Source of the DNA: Oscheius dolichura
Taxonomy: Eukaryota > Nematoda > Chromadorea > Rhabditida > Rhabditidae
DNA: 64,000 nucleotides
Assembly: GCA_932521035.1 (NCBI GenBank)
Contig: OW051496.1
Coordinates: forward strand, 8,246,001-8,310,000
Reading direction: 5' to 3'
This document shows, in pieces, positions 1-12,495 of the stretch (positions within the stretch are counted from its first letter, which is position 1; every line of letters starts with the position of its first letter). A program made the position numbers and the translations under genes. Below the pieces are notes generated by a model. The model saw only the letters and a program-made list of their open reading frames with translations, had not been told where the DNA came from and did no database searches.

Positions 1-252
1 TGAAATTAGGAAACCATGGCCATTTTTCGACAAACGTTCTTGAAACGCCGGAATCTTTCGTTAGAAACAGGCAAATGGTAGCGTTACTCGTGTAGAAACT
101 CCTGAAGAGGATACCGTACCCTCCTACTCTAAATCTTCCAGATTTCCGTTTTCAAGTCTGTGTCAAAGCCCCCCTACTGGTGACAGACTTCTCCCGTATG
201 ACTCTAGGTAATCTGGAGCCATTTAAAGGTCTACAACCCTTTCATTTTCCAG

Positions 253-1440
253 AAGAGAGACAAGCCTACAACGTGGAGCTGACAGACCACGACCCCTACC
301 AGCTGCTGGACAAGGGCTGTGAATTTGAGCCGTCTCTTCAGAGTTTCGTTATCGGCGCTCCGACCTTTGAGGGGACTTGTAAATTCCAGGTCAGTTCTAG
401 TTTAAAATACGGCCAAGTATCCAATTCAATGTGGCCCTATATGAAAAACAGCAGTCCCTTGTCCTGGCACCTTTCTGCAAACAATAGCACTTTCCCCCGC
501 GGGAGGGCCTTTATCCCATTATTTTGTCCTGCTAATCGGGGAGGGGAATATAACGGATCTACGCTTTTGTTTGTTTATCTTTTCCAATCTGTTTCCTATT
601 TATTCAGTCTGTCCTTATCCCATTCCGGGATGGGTGGCCACCTATTACATTGTTTTTTATCGGCTCGTGAATTTCAGAATTACAATTCGAAAAGGAATAA
701 GACAATCCTGGTGGTCGGAAACAGTTGGTCGGCTAACATCGCCCCTCTCGTCTTCGATGAGTGTAGTCCATTCTTTGCCAATATCTACCGGACCTCGTAT
801 ATAGGTAGGAGAAGAGGGAGAAGGAGTTACCGTAACCCGTTTAGCCTGTGAGATCCTGAAGCCGAACGCCGTGATAGAGGGGTTTGATTGTACCCCTCGG
901 GAAATGGCCTATTTCTCGACGGTAGAGAAGATCAGACCGGACTATTTGTTCATCACCACCCGGTTAAGAGTCCCCTCTTTTCCCTGACCCTAATCGTCTA
1001 GGTATTGCTTCTTTGGAAAGGCCCGCAATCAGACAGAATGGGCAGAAGTCATGCAGTCGGCCCAGCAAAGGTTAGAATACCTGGCCCCTCTGGTCAAGGA
1101 GAAGATCTTCATCCTCCGGACCTTTCCCTTTGTCGAGACCCCTCCGCTGGAGTTGAACACAGATATGGCCAATAATTATCCTGTTAATTGGGACAAAGGC
1201 CATCTGTACAACTTCGATATGTCAACAGCACAGAAGAAATTAGACCTGCTGATGGGGAACTGCCCCAAATGTGAAGAAATCAACCTCGAGACGCCGTTTA
1301 TGTTGAACGGGACTTTTATACCCTATGATCCGAAGTATTTGATAGCCTATATTACGCAGGGAACTCATTTTACATTGCTGGGACTCGAGAAGATTCGCCC
1401 TGTTTATACGGAAGTTTGTAAGAGGATAGGGACAATCTAA
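253..1440 (+). CDS. SGNH-hydrolase domain of an acyltransferase-3 (OAC-like) protein, 3' part
   Basis: This is the C-terminal SGNH domain that nematode membrane O-acyltransferases of the acyltransferase 3 family carry on their extracytoplasmic side. Likely exons are 253-389, 678 to about 806, about 820-962 and 1002-1440; the gene must start left of the window. Visible blocks are the nucleophile motif ILVVGNSWSAN (GNS, about 710-735), then ACEILKPNAVIEGFDC, DYLFITTR, and a C-terminal THFTLLG block near 1365-1385 that supplies the catalytic His. The last intron is only 39 bases (963-1001). Between exons two and three the frame shifts by one within 800-835, and the only GT..AG that repairs it is about 19 bases, too short for normal splicing. 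This could be a sequence error or an incipient pseudogene. A polyadenylation signal AATAAA lies at 1509-1514. The family is clear; transport substrate and acyl group are unknown. Confidence 0.72.
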
Positions 1441-1757
1441 TTTGGAGTAGGGAGGGGAATAGCAGTTGTCCTTTCTTCTCCTCTTTTAAAGAATTTTCTG
1501 CCTCACCCAATAAATATTCTATTATCAACTACTGGTTTCTATTCTTTTGAATAAAATATGATAGTCAGGATCGAAGCGAACCCCGGCTCGGAATTCCCAG
1601 AACGGGAGAATCGCCATTCTACGGCAGTTTCCTTGAAAATTGGCCAGAATCGCCATTTTTGAGGAGAAATGCTAGCAAAATGTATAGAAACTTCTAATTG
1701 AAAGAACATTTGCTTCGATGAGTTTTCCCTAGACGGTCTCGCCCACGACTCTCCCCC

Positions 1758-1767
1758 TATATAAAAG
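1758..1767 (+). promoter_or_regulatory. TATA box of the small Cys-rich peptide gene
   Basis: TATATAAAAG lies about 48 bases upstream of the ATG at 1815. It is an unusually good core promoter for a nematode gene and fits a strongly or inducibly expressed secreted peptide. Confidence 0.6.
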
Positions 1768-1814
1768 AGCTCCGTCCGCTCGCCTCCTCCACTGTTCAGC
1801 TTCTGCCAAGCATC

Positions 1815-2071
1815 ATGGCTAAAGTCGTTGTAAGTTTTCGCCTTCCTATCATCCTCCCTCACCCGCCCCGTTTCAGTGCTTGGTCCTTTGCGTCTTCCTG
1901 TTCATGGCCTTCTCGCCCGTCTCTGGTGTCAATGACTTAGAGTGTTTCTGGAAGGACTGCGAATACACGGTCACGGCTTGCCCGGATCCCTACTGGAAAT
2001 ATAGGCAGATTTCTTGCCTCTTTCCCCCCTTCTCGGAGAAGCGACAATGCTGCAAATATCCTGATGAATGA
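1815..2071 (+). CDS. small secreted cysteine-rich peptide
   Basis: Two exons, 1815-1829 and 1877-2071, encode 69 residues. The first exon gives only MAKVV and the intron is 47 bases with GTAAGT and TTTCAG. The protein opens with a clear signal peptide (hydrophobic LVLCVFLFMAF, likely cut after VSG). The mature part is about 47 residues with six cysteines spaced C-x4-C-x6-C-x11-C-x10-CC, so three disulfides are likely. I do not recognise the family; the size, TATA box and Cys pattern resemble secreted defence or signalling peptides, which is inference only. It sits between the SGNH gene and an inverted broken copy of that gene. Confidence 0.7.
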
Positions 2072-2454
2072 TAAAAATGAAAATTTCATATGATACTTGT
2101 TCAATATTTGCGTAATTGTATTTGCCAGGTCTACATTTCCAGGGGGCATCTGATCCATCCAATAGACGGCCGACAAATGGGTCGAAATACTCTTCAAAGA
2201 GGGGGCCGTTCGTAGCTTTTCCGGGGAAAATAGAGATAAGGCCAATAACTGTTTCAATGCGTCTTCTCTTGAATGCTATTAACACGGGGAACTGAAGCAA
2301 GCACACAATTCAAACAAGAGCGCCCCACAGGGAAAACTGTCTTCAACAAAAAGATATTTTTCCAGGAAAAGTGATAGCGGTTTCTTCATTTTCAGTTTCG
2401 ATATTGATAATTAGAGGATTGATCGTAGAACTGTCAAAAGGACCCAAAGCTTTT

Positions 2455-2790
2455 GACCCATAAGATGGAGACGGAGTCTAATCTTCTCGGTCTCCTACAA
2501 GAGCATTTTTTGGGGTTTCCTCCAGCCGGACGGGAACGAGCCGATGGCCATAAGCAGTACTCCTGTTTCTTGACCTGAACTTCGCCATAAATTCAGCATG
2601 TCGAAGCTGATCTGCTTGCCAACATCCCAGTAGTCGAAAGAGTTGTTTTCCAATGGAGGGACCTCGACGCAGAGAAAGGTCCGCAGGGGGAGTCTTCTCC
2701 TTGACCAGAGGGGCCAGGTATTCTACTCTCTGCTAAGCCGACTGCATCATATCTGCCCATTCTGCCTGTTTGCGGGCCTTTCCAAACTCG
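2455..2790 (-). pseudogene. inverted, degraded copy of the SGNH-domain gene
   Basis: Read on the minus strand this interval repeats the last exon of the gene at 1002-1440. The copy reads EFGKARKQAEWADMMQSA, then a TAG stop where the intact gene has CAG (Gln), then QRVEYLAPLVKEK, later a match to the WDKG..FDM block, and finally a match to the LLGLEKIRP block interrupted by another TAG. The body between the matches has indels. It is therefore a partial, broken duplicate in opposite orientation. The 5' limit is unclear because similarity fades above 2790. Confidence 0.75.
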
Positions 2791-3041
2791 AAAAATATCA
2801 GAAAATGCGTGGGAATGCGTAGGACAGTGTCATTTTTTTGAAAATAGAAAAGATTTCAACCTTCGTGGTGAGTCAATTTCTCTCCGGCTCAGCTTTTTTC
2901 AGTGATTAATGGGCGCCAGTTGAGCCGTTCCTCCACCTGTTCGGGTACACATTTTGTTCAGGTCTCTCAGCTTCCCCAAAGGATTATTCCCCCTAAATTT
3001 CTCCGCCTTCCTCTTTTCTAGCTCAAGGATAATTTCCAGAA

Positions 3042-3846
3042 ATGTCTCCGGCGAGCAACTTCGCCCAGGCGTATGTCAAAGGAAGGAAGACGAACAAGGA
3101 CAAGAATGACCCGCAGGTTCATTTCCGCGTCGAGCAGACCCAGGGCCGGTACCATTCCTCGACCATCCACAGCTATGTAAACCTCCTCCTTTTTCTTCAA
3201 AAATATAATTCTTCAGTATCTCTCCTGGGTAATTGCCGTCGGTTATCTGCTCTTCTTCGGCATTCTATTCATCTGTGAGCTGGGCACGCCAGAACTCAGC
3301 TACAGTGCCGTAAGTCCCCCGTTTTTATAGGAAAATATATATTCCAGTGGATTCGACTGATCTTCTTCGGCTTCCCCGCCCTCACATGTGTCGGTGCCCT
3401 CCTCATGAAGACCTCCGCCGGCCTGGGCCCCTTGACCTCCATTCTGATAGCCCTTCGAGCTCTTCTCTACTTCTTCGGGGCTGTCAATATCCTGGTTGCC
3501 CTGTCCTGGGATATCCTGGATAATGCCTACAAGATTGAGGTAAGAATAGCCTGCTGAAATAGGGTAAAATAATGAGTAAAAAAAGGCATTTAAGGACTAT
3601 CTGAAGGAACACCGCGCCCACCAGGCCATCGTCTTCGGTCTGTTTTTGAGACTCTTTCCCTTCAAGACCAGGATATGTTCAGATATTGTCTTCGCGACGA
3701 CTTGGTCCGGGCTTTTGTTGCTTTTCGTCGCGGGTATCGTCGACCAGCTCGTGATGATATTGAAGAAATGCGCCAACTTCTTTGAGGATGTCATCATTAC
3801 CGGAAAGGGTGACGTGGTGGAGAGACTGGAGGCCGGTGACCAGTGA
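3042..3846 (+). CDS. four-pass membrane protein, family not recognised
   Basis: Exons 3042-3176, 3217-3309, 3348-3539 and 3595-3846 give 223 residues. The ATG lies two bases after a TTCCAG acceptor, which suggests a trans-spliced leader. The N-terminal 45 residues are polar and basic. Hydrophobic segments follow: WVIAVGYLLFFGILFI, LIFFGFPALTCVGALL, a third around LLYFFGAVNILVALSW, and a fourth around WSGLLLLFVAGIVDQL. The C-terminal 40 residues are charged and probably cytosolic. The last acceptor reads TTTAAG rather than TTTCAG, but it is the join that keeps the frame open. AATAAA at 3875-3880 ends the gene. I see no known motif; a nematode-restricted membrane protein is the simplest reading. 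Confidence 0.72.
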
Positions 3847-4579
3847 ATAATCAATCGTTGATTCCTTTGTCAGAAATAAAAGATTGCCTTGGCTTGTTTT
3901 TAGTCCAATATTTGATGGGCAGACACTGTTTTAACCATTGTTAGTTGTCAAAAGCCGACGGCGAGGTGACCGCCGGTGGTGAAGAGGGACTCTGCCGAGA
4001 AAGGGGGGATTCTGAGCAGTAGGGGTGGGAGGACGGCCTCTCCAGGGAAAGGAGGATTGGTACTGTATCTTCAGTTTAGCCGGAGATCTTCCCCAATTGG
4101 CGGCAGACGATCTTCTATCCTTCATTTCATCGTAGAATGATCCATGCCCACCTGTCTCCGTCTGCCCTTCTGGGAGGAGAAGATCCACAAAGAAAAGACG
4201 CTATTGTTTTAGCGGAAGACAGTAGGAGCCGTCGGGACTTTGGGGAATAGAGGAACAAGCATCTTGGCCATTTGGAAAAAGTGTTGGAATGGCTGCTCAT
4301 GTGCCGGAATAGGGGTCAGCCAGAGCCGAGTTCCCCGAGAAGAGCCATATGGCCTCCCTCACCAAGGCATTCCTGGTTCACTTTCATCCATTGTTCTATC
4401 CATTCAACTCCATCCACGGTTTTTTAGCAGACGGCCATCGTGGGAAAGCAATGAGGAAGACTGTCTACGGTTGTCTTTTATATATATGTAATCCCCGGTC
4501 GGGAAACGTCTTCTCCCAGTTATTCTGCTGTCTGTCAACCTCTGACAAAGGTTGGCTTCATCTTCGTCTCTCTTCTAGA

Positions 4580-6880
4580 ATGGCTGCTTTTTTAGACTTT
4601 TCAATGGCCTTCTCCATCTTGTGCCGTAGCGGCAGTCGTCGCCTCCCTGAAGTTGTCCGCGGGCTGGCCACCCTTCCCACCGCCAATTCCTATGATGCCC
4701 AGCTCGAGCCGAAGAAATCCTTCCGAGCCAAGGATCTGGAGATTGAGAGGATCCCCCAAGCCAAGCTGAGACCCAAGGAGGCCACGGTGGCCAAGAAGTT
4801 CGGCCAGGACTACACCGACTACATGATGGAGGTCGATTGGAACAAGAACAAGGGATGGATGACGCCGGCTCTCAAGCAGACCAAGGAGATTTCCATCCAC
4901 CCCGGAGCGAAGGTATACCAGCATTTTGATTGATTGCTATCGTGGCTCGGGGTGAGGTTTCTCGAAGGAAATCAACTAGAGTCGCGTTAAAGTAAAAATG
5001 TTAGCCGAGGATGGATGTTTTGTATATAACAAAATGACTTGCCTGGGATGTACGGGTGCGCGCATGCCGGCCATCCTCCACCCATTCTCCCGGTGCCACG
5101 GCAGACACAGAGGAGCCAGCGCACCCTGCTCTGGGGCTGAGTAGCTCGATAAGAATATAGAATAGTTATGACACCTGTGTAACCACGAACAGAAAAAAAC
5201 GTCAATGCCGTACTGGTGCGCGCGTCTCCCTGGTCGCCTGGGACGAGGAACGGCGGGGCAGGGGTTGAGCCGGCTTGTATCCCAGGCTCTCTTTGAAGAT
5301 ATCTATTCGATTGACCATTTTTACATTTCAGGGACTCCACTATGCCGTGCAACTTTTCGAGGGAATGAAGGCCTTCCGTGGCGTCGACAACAAGATCCGA
5401 ATCTTCCGCCCGGAGAAGAACATGGCCAGGATGAACCGGACGGCCGTCCGCGCGGCGCTGCCCACCTTCGACAGCGAGGAGCTGATCAAGATAATAGAGA
5501 AGCAGATCTCACTGGACAAGCACTGGGTCCCGTCGGAAGAGGGAGCGGCCCTCTACATCCGGCCCTTCATCTTTGCCACCGACCCGACCCTCGGTGTCGT
5601 GCCCCCCGAGGCGGCCAAGCTCATGGTCCTACTCAGCCCGGTGGGTAGCTATTCGCCGCGGCCCAGGTCCGTTTCAATCTTATATTAATAATAATCTGCC
5701 GTGTTTAGAGTCTCCGTCTGTTGGCCGACTCCCGCTATGTGAGAGCCTGGCCCGGCGGCGCCGGCCAGTACAAGATGGGCTCGAACTACGCTCCGACGGT
5801 GTCGATTGGCAGCGAGGCGGCGAAGAAGGGCTGCCAGCAGGTGCTGTGGCTGTCGGGGCAGGAGCAGTGGGTCACCGAAGCCGGCAACATGAACCTCGGA
5901 ATGGTGTGGACGAACGAGGACGGCGAGCGGGAACTGATCACCCCGGCTCTGGATATGGGTCAGTTTCTCGTCTCTTCTCTTCTAATTCGAGGATAATTCC
6001 AGGTCTGGTCCTGCCCGGAGTGACGAGGCAGTCCGTCCTGGAGTTGGTCCGCGGCTGGGGAGATCTCCGCGTCTCGGAGAAGGACTTCACACTGGAGCAG
6101 GTCGTCCGCGGCATCGACGAGGGACGCGTCGAAGAGATTTTTGGCTGTGGTACGGCGGTGGTCGTCGTGCCGGTAACCAGTCTGCTGGCCGTCGACAATC
6201 ACGGCAAGGAGAAGCTCTACCAGCTGCCCGAGAAGAAGCCCGAGGACCGCGTCGTCCAGAGGTACGCATTTGGAGGATGAGATACAGCTAAAAATTCTGA
6301 TTGGAACGGCTCACAATTTGTTGAACGGAGCGCGGCCTCTTGAGGAGTCGTGAAAGGACACGGGCAGACTACTCCGTGGCGTCTTTCTCCCGTTCGCCTG
6401 CACCCGTACGGCAGGAGGGAAAATTTTGGTCTGTTATCTTCGTAGAATAAGAAATTCTCCTGCCGAGATTATATGGGTGCTTGTGCACGAGTGCCCTTTC
6501 TCCGTCTCCTGACCCGGCCAGGTCACTCGTCCCCTGCCTGCCGGGTGACAAATGGCGCGATGGCTTCGCTGATCCAGTAGAGCCACTCAAAATGCTCGAT
6601 GATCCAGATAACACAGTTTTAGAAAAGGGGAAAGTAGCTTATCGCTGTCCCTTTTGATACGACACAAAGGGGTGCGCCGTTTTTTGGTTGTTTTTTGATG
6701 GCCAACGGGGGTGATTCACGGCGAAACAGGCGTCGCGCCGGCCTCTGTTTCCCGTTACTTCGCCAAAGTGTTTCTATATTTCACTAAACAATGTCTTTTT
6801 ATTTCAGAATCTACCGCGAGATCACGGATATTCAATATGGACGCATGAAGATGAAGGACTGGGTTCGCATCGTGCCCTAG
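4580..6880 (+). CDS. bcat-1: branched-chain amino acid aminotransferase (class IV PLP enzyme)
   Basis: Exons 4580-4912, 5332-5666, 5711-5958, 6003-6261 and 6808-6880 give 415 residues. The enzyme swaps the amino group of Leu, Ile or Val with 2-oxoglutarate using pyridoxal phosphate. Matches to BCAT are seen throughout: [46 protein letters not shown] with the PLP-binding Lys, [42 protein letters not shown] and the C-terminal EITDIQYGR. The N-terminal region [17 protein letters not shown] is Arg-rich and amphipathic, so a mitochondrial presequence is likely. The ATG follows a TTCTAG acceptor by one base. Codon use is GC-rich. Introns 1 and 4 carry inverted-repeat elements (see repeats). AATAAA lies at 6925-6930. 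The symbol follows the C. elegans name. Confidence 0.93.
5041..5287. repeat. short inverted-repeat element in BCAT intron 1
   Basis: The ends are inverted copies: GCCTGGGATGTAC on the left and, read from the right, GCCTGGGATACAAG. A GGGTGCGCGC-like core occurs near both ends. It is about 247 bases, GC-rich, and looks like a non-autonomous foldback element. No coding capacity is visible. Confidence 0.45.
6399..6481. repeat. ACCCGTA-end inverted-repeat element in BCAT intron 4
   Basis: The left arm GCACCCGTACGGCAGGAG is matched on the opposite strand by the right arm, which reads GCACCCATATAATCTCGGCA from its outer end. It shares this end motif with the elements at 48569, 50188 and 50958, so these are members of one dispersed family. 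Confidence 0.55.
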
Positions 6881-7890
6881 ATGCCCGCCTCTACGTCTCT
6901 TCGGCCGCTGAGCTGTACACATAAAATAAAACAGCATTCTATTTATTGTCTTTATGTTCTTTGTTGTCTTTTACAGTAGAAGTGAATTCTTCACTTCAAC
7001 TTTATTGTCTCTTTTCCTTCCTCGTTTGATTCTTTGCTCTGTGACCCTTGGACTGGTGTCATATCGCCGGTGGTGCCATTCCACGTGTTTAGCTTTTCAT
7101 TCACAGCTATCACGATTTTTTAGTTCCTCTTTCTAAACACTTATTTCATTGTAAACAAACAAATCTCTCTTGTATCGCTTTCAAAAGCGTTTAGATCGTA
7201 CAATGAACAGCAATATCGTTATTTTTATTATTCCTGTCCACAATTCCTTTTTCTTCTTTGTTTCCAATTTTATTTTCACGCTGTTTCTGAAAAACAAACA
7301 AAAAGAGCAGAAGAAAAGCAAATAAGAAACAAATGTCGTCACACTTGAAATCCATACCACGTTTGAGAATTCAGAATAGAGCATTTCTCATTGTCTTCGA
7401 AAATCTCGTGCGTCTTGTCGTTTCCTCTCTTGCTCTTCTCATTTTACTTTATTTCTATGTTTTACTACTCCGAATAGTCATAAAATATACTCTTCTAATC
7501 GCAGAAGTGAACATCTGTGTAATAAACCACTTGATGTGCTATTTTGATGCGCTACAAGTATTTCGTCTCTTCTTCATTGATTCATTCAGTGGCCTAGCTG
7601 TTTTTCAAGTTGTTTACATTCAGTAGGCGGCATACGGGGGACAGAGATTCATATTTTCGTCTCTTGTCCGCGTTAGAACCTTGTCCTACTTATTGTTCTT
7701 TGTATTCAGACAAAATTGATTTTAATATCACATTTCCAATGCAAATAATGTAAAAATTTTTACGTATATTCTTATTTATCCAGCCGGTTGCTAACATGAA
7801 GTACAAATAGAGTCAATTGTTTCGACCCACCCACCCCCTCTTTCTTTTATACACTTCATTTGTGTCAATCAAACTCTTGTTCAGTTCAGA
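6881..7890. other. intergenic, AT-rich
   Basis: BCAT ends with its AATAAA at 6925. After that the base composition drops to a strongly AT-rich state that continues through the next two genes. I see no supported exon here; the ORFs are low-complexity hydrophobic runs. Confidence 0.5.
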
Positions 7891-9629
<1,739 letters not shown>

Positions 9630-9888
9630 ATCCACGATACCGAATATTTTCTTCTATTTATTTCATACCCTTTACTGGCCTGTACTCTCAGGTGACCTAT
9701 GCCATGAAATGTGCAGTTTTGGATGCCTTTGCTATCAATTAACTATCAGTTAATATTTACGGATAATGAAGAGTAAAGAAGTTTTATTTAACTGTTATAA
9801 GATTTGATGGCTTTTGTTACACCAAATAACTATTGTAGAATATATTAAATCTAGGTTGAAGAATAGATAACATTAGGATTTTCTAAAT

Positions 9889-11353
9889 ATGTCTACCTCT
9901 GCAGAAAGTACTAGTACTAGTGAAAAGGAGAAGCCTAGGAAAAATAAATTCAAGGTTAGCTATATTTGAACCTGCATTTTTCCCTTTTTATAGGTGATTA
10001 TTCGCCGTTTACCGCCTTATCTAACTTGGGAAGAGCTAAAAGAACAGTTAGATCCATTGCCTTCTATAGAATACGTGTCATATTGCCCGGCTGATCTTTC
10101 TTTTGCACCACATGCCTTTGGACGTTGTTATTTCGTCTTCACTAACGAAAATGATATACTGGAATTCAGCGAGAAATTTAATCGCTATATTTTTGTGGAT
10201 AAAAAAGGCTATGAATCGGCAGCTATGGTTGAATTAGCTATGCATCAGAAGGTACCGAGAAAGAAAAGAGAAGATATTGCCAAAGATACTCGTTGTGGAA
10301 TTATTGAACAAGGTTTAATTTGAAAATGCTAATTTTTACGTTTTGTTTTAGAAGCTGAATATCTTCGTTTTCTTGATGAATTAGAAGCCGCTAAGAATCA
10401 GACTATTATGACAATGGAAGAGCAGTTACGCCATGTTCAGCTGCTGGAAAGCACTAGCAAAGGTAATATTAATAGCCTACTCTGTGTATTTTTTTTAGCC
10501 AATAATATACAGTCAACCCCTCTCACCCAACATTTAATCAAGTTATATGCAGAAAAATCGCAACGGAGAGAGGTGTTATTATTCTTTTATAATTTAAAAA
10601 CATTTTTTCAGGAGAAACGAAAAGCTATGGACAAATTCCGAAAACCTCGTCCAGAAAAAGAGCGTATCAGAGACAAACATCGAGATAGTCCCACGGAGAG
10701 ACCTAAACCAACAGGATCCGATGACGAAGATACTGCTGACCGTGTGATGAAGAAGTTAGGGATCGGTAAAACGAAGGATAAAGAAGTACCTGTAAATAGG
10801 CGCTCTCCTCCAGCTCGGGAAGAGTTTGTCAAAAGGAGTCCAGCGAGGTTAGTATTTTTTAATATATGATTTGTGATATATTTAATTGTTAGAAAAGAAG
10901 CATTACCTTTTGCTTCTAGACCGGAAAAAGTTCCAAAGCCATCCAGAGCTGAACGGACTATGAAGAACGATGCTGACCGAAAGAAGAAGGTTGGTGCTTT
11001 ATTTTTATTTACGTTTAATTAAAAAGTCCTTATGCGTGGACCCCGGTATGGGAACTAACCTATACGCGTTCACTTTGGATTTTCCACTTGTAGACCATTT
11101 TTTTAAATTGTTTTTTTAATATTTGCTTAGCTGACCTCAAAGTATCATACAACGCCAAAACTATCTAATATCCCACAAAAGTAAGAAACAAACAACGAAG
11201 ATGTTTGGTTCAAATTTTTAATATTATCAGATCATGTCTTCCCGAGATGTTTCGCTATAATTATCATCTTTACAGGATCGTCCGGAACGTGAAATCTATC
11301 GTCCTGGTCAGCGAAATCGACAAAAAACTACTGCGGCTAATGATGTGATTTAA
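9889..11353 (+). CDS. smg-4: UPF3 nonsense-mediated mRNA decay factor (SMG-4)
   Basis: Seven exons (9889-9954, 9994-10312, 10352-10462, 10499-10572, 10612-10847, 10893-10989, 11276-11353) encode 326 residues. UPF3 links the exon junction complex to UPF2/UPF1 and triggers decay of mRNAs with premature stops. The UPF3 RNP-like domain runs from VIIRRLPPYLTWEELKEQL through YVSYCPAD, FGRCYFVF and YESAAMVELAMHQK (about residues 22-115). A charged helical middle (EEQLRHVQLLESTSK) and a Lys/Arg/Ser-rich tail follow. The last exon carries DRPEREIYRPGQRNRQ, which matches the exon-junction-complex-binding motif of human UPF3B in position and sequence. It starts 259 bases after the cytidylyltransferase stop on the same strand; an operon is possible but not shown. 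Codon use is AT-rich. Confidence 0.92.
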
Positions 11354-11699
11354 CCTGGTGATATGGTGTACGTTTTTTTTTGTTTACATTAAATTTTGTA
11401 TGTAAATACAGCAATTTTTAGTGCTTTTCGTTTTTGGAATATTACTCGGTAGGAAAGACCGTTACGGCGAAAGTACTTACCCTCAAAAACGTATTTACAA
11501 ATCACGTCCGTGTCTATTTACAATAATTCTTTATTTACTGTGCGCCAGGCGGCCCGAGGGCAAGCCTCCCGGAACAGTAACGACCCCGGCCGGTTCTTTT
11601 TGATTTATTGAAACTGATGATTCTTTAGTCATGGAAATTGCGTCAAGAAATCATTCTGAGGTCACCGTTCCCAGACGGTAGTTTTAACAGACCGGTCCC

Positions 11700-11913
11700 A
11701 TGAATACGGAGCAATTCCCTCGGGGATGGCAGCAGTACTTGCCGACAGACATCAGCAACAGTTTGAACTGTCTGGCACACAAAAAATAATCTGGAAGAAG
11801 TTGAGCAAAAGGTCCACCAGCTCGAAATGTCACATGCGAATCACTACTATACGAAAGAGGCAAGCCAGTTTATTACAAATAGTACCCATCCTTATCACGG
11901 AAATTTACTTTAA
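11700..11913 (+). pseudogene. short hypothetical ORF split by one frameshift
   Basis: An ATG 9 bases after a TTTTAACAG acceptor opens MNTEQFPRGWQQYLPTDI and runs to a stop just after a run of six A at 11781-11786. Reading one base differently after that run gives a further open stretch (NNLEEVEQKVHQLEMSHA onward) to a TAA ending at 11913. With five A instead of six the two halves form one ORF of about 70 residues with a helical, coiled-coil-like middle. It may be a real small gene with a homopolymer sequencing error, or a decayed one. I do not recognise the family. Confidence 0.3.
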
Positions 11914-12084
11914 AGATTTCTGGGTTCAACTAGCTGGCCTTAGAGGGCAAGAGCGTCATAAGCTGTTCATGTCAACATTGGGAAAAAACTAGAGCCAATT
12001 TCCTTCTTTCAGTATACAGTTTTACTGAGTTTACTGTGGTTCAAAGAAAGTGGTATATTTAGCACCCCAAAGTTTGTCTACCTT

Positions 12085-12144
12085 CTCTAATTGATGAGAG
12101 TAAATAATTGAGTTCTCTAATTGATGAGAGTAAATAATTGAGAT
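12085..12144. repeat. 30-base tandem duplication
   Basis: Two near-identical copies of a unit beginning CTCTAATTGATGAGAG and ending AAATAATTGAG lie directly next to each other in the spacer between small ORFs. No further copies were seen. Confidence 0.85.
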
Positions 12145-12390
12145 CAAAGGGCAGAATAGTAATAGTAACCCATGATGCCAGAGGATAATAAACCCAATCA
12201 CCAAACTCAAGGAGGATACATCACGAATTGTTGTCTTTTTTGAAGCCAGCAATGGACAGCAAGGAAACGGTCAGTGGCCCCGAAGCTACTGAAAATGATG
12301 ATTTATTATATTTTTATCTTTAGGCTTTTATGCTTGAACGTTTTCTCTCTTTTTTTCAGGTAGCATAATGTTTTATTGCATCTATGGGTC

Positions 12391-12495
12391 ATGGCCCACC
12401 CCGCGAATACAGTTCAAACAATCCGGAATCTGTTTGTCCTCCCGATAGAGCTGGGCATTTTCATTGTCTCTTCCATCATGCTGTGGATTATCTGA
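12391..12495 (+). CDS. candidate 34-residue single-pass membrane micropeptide
   Basis: The ORF starts MAHPANTVQTIRNLFV and ends in a hydrophobic helix (LGIFIVSSIMLWII). It begins 31 bases after a strong CTTTTTTTCAG acceptor at 12360 and is followed 8 bases after the stop by AATAAA at 12503-12508, so a short transcript is plausible. An upstream ATG (12252, MDSKET, with a GTCAGT donor) could belong to the same transcript, but no join I tried keeps the frame. An out-of-frame ATG lies between acceptor and ORF. Treat as a hypothesis. Confidence 0.3.
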   Translation: MAHPANTVQTIRNLFVLPIELGIFIVSSIMLWII

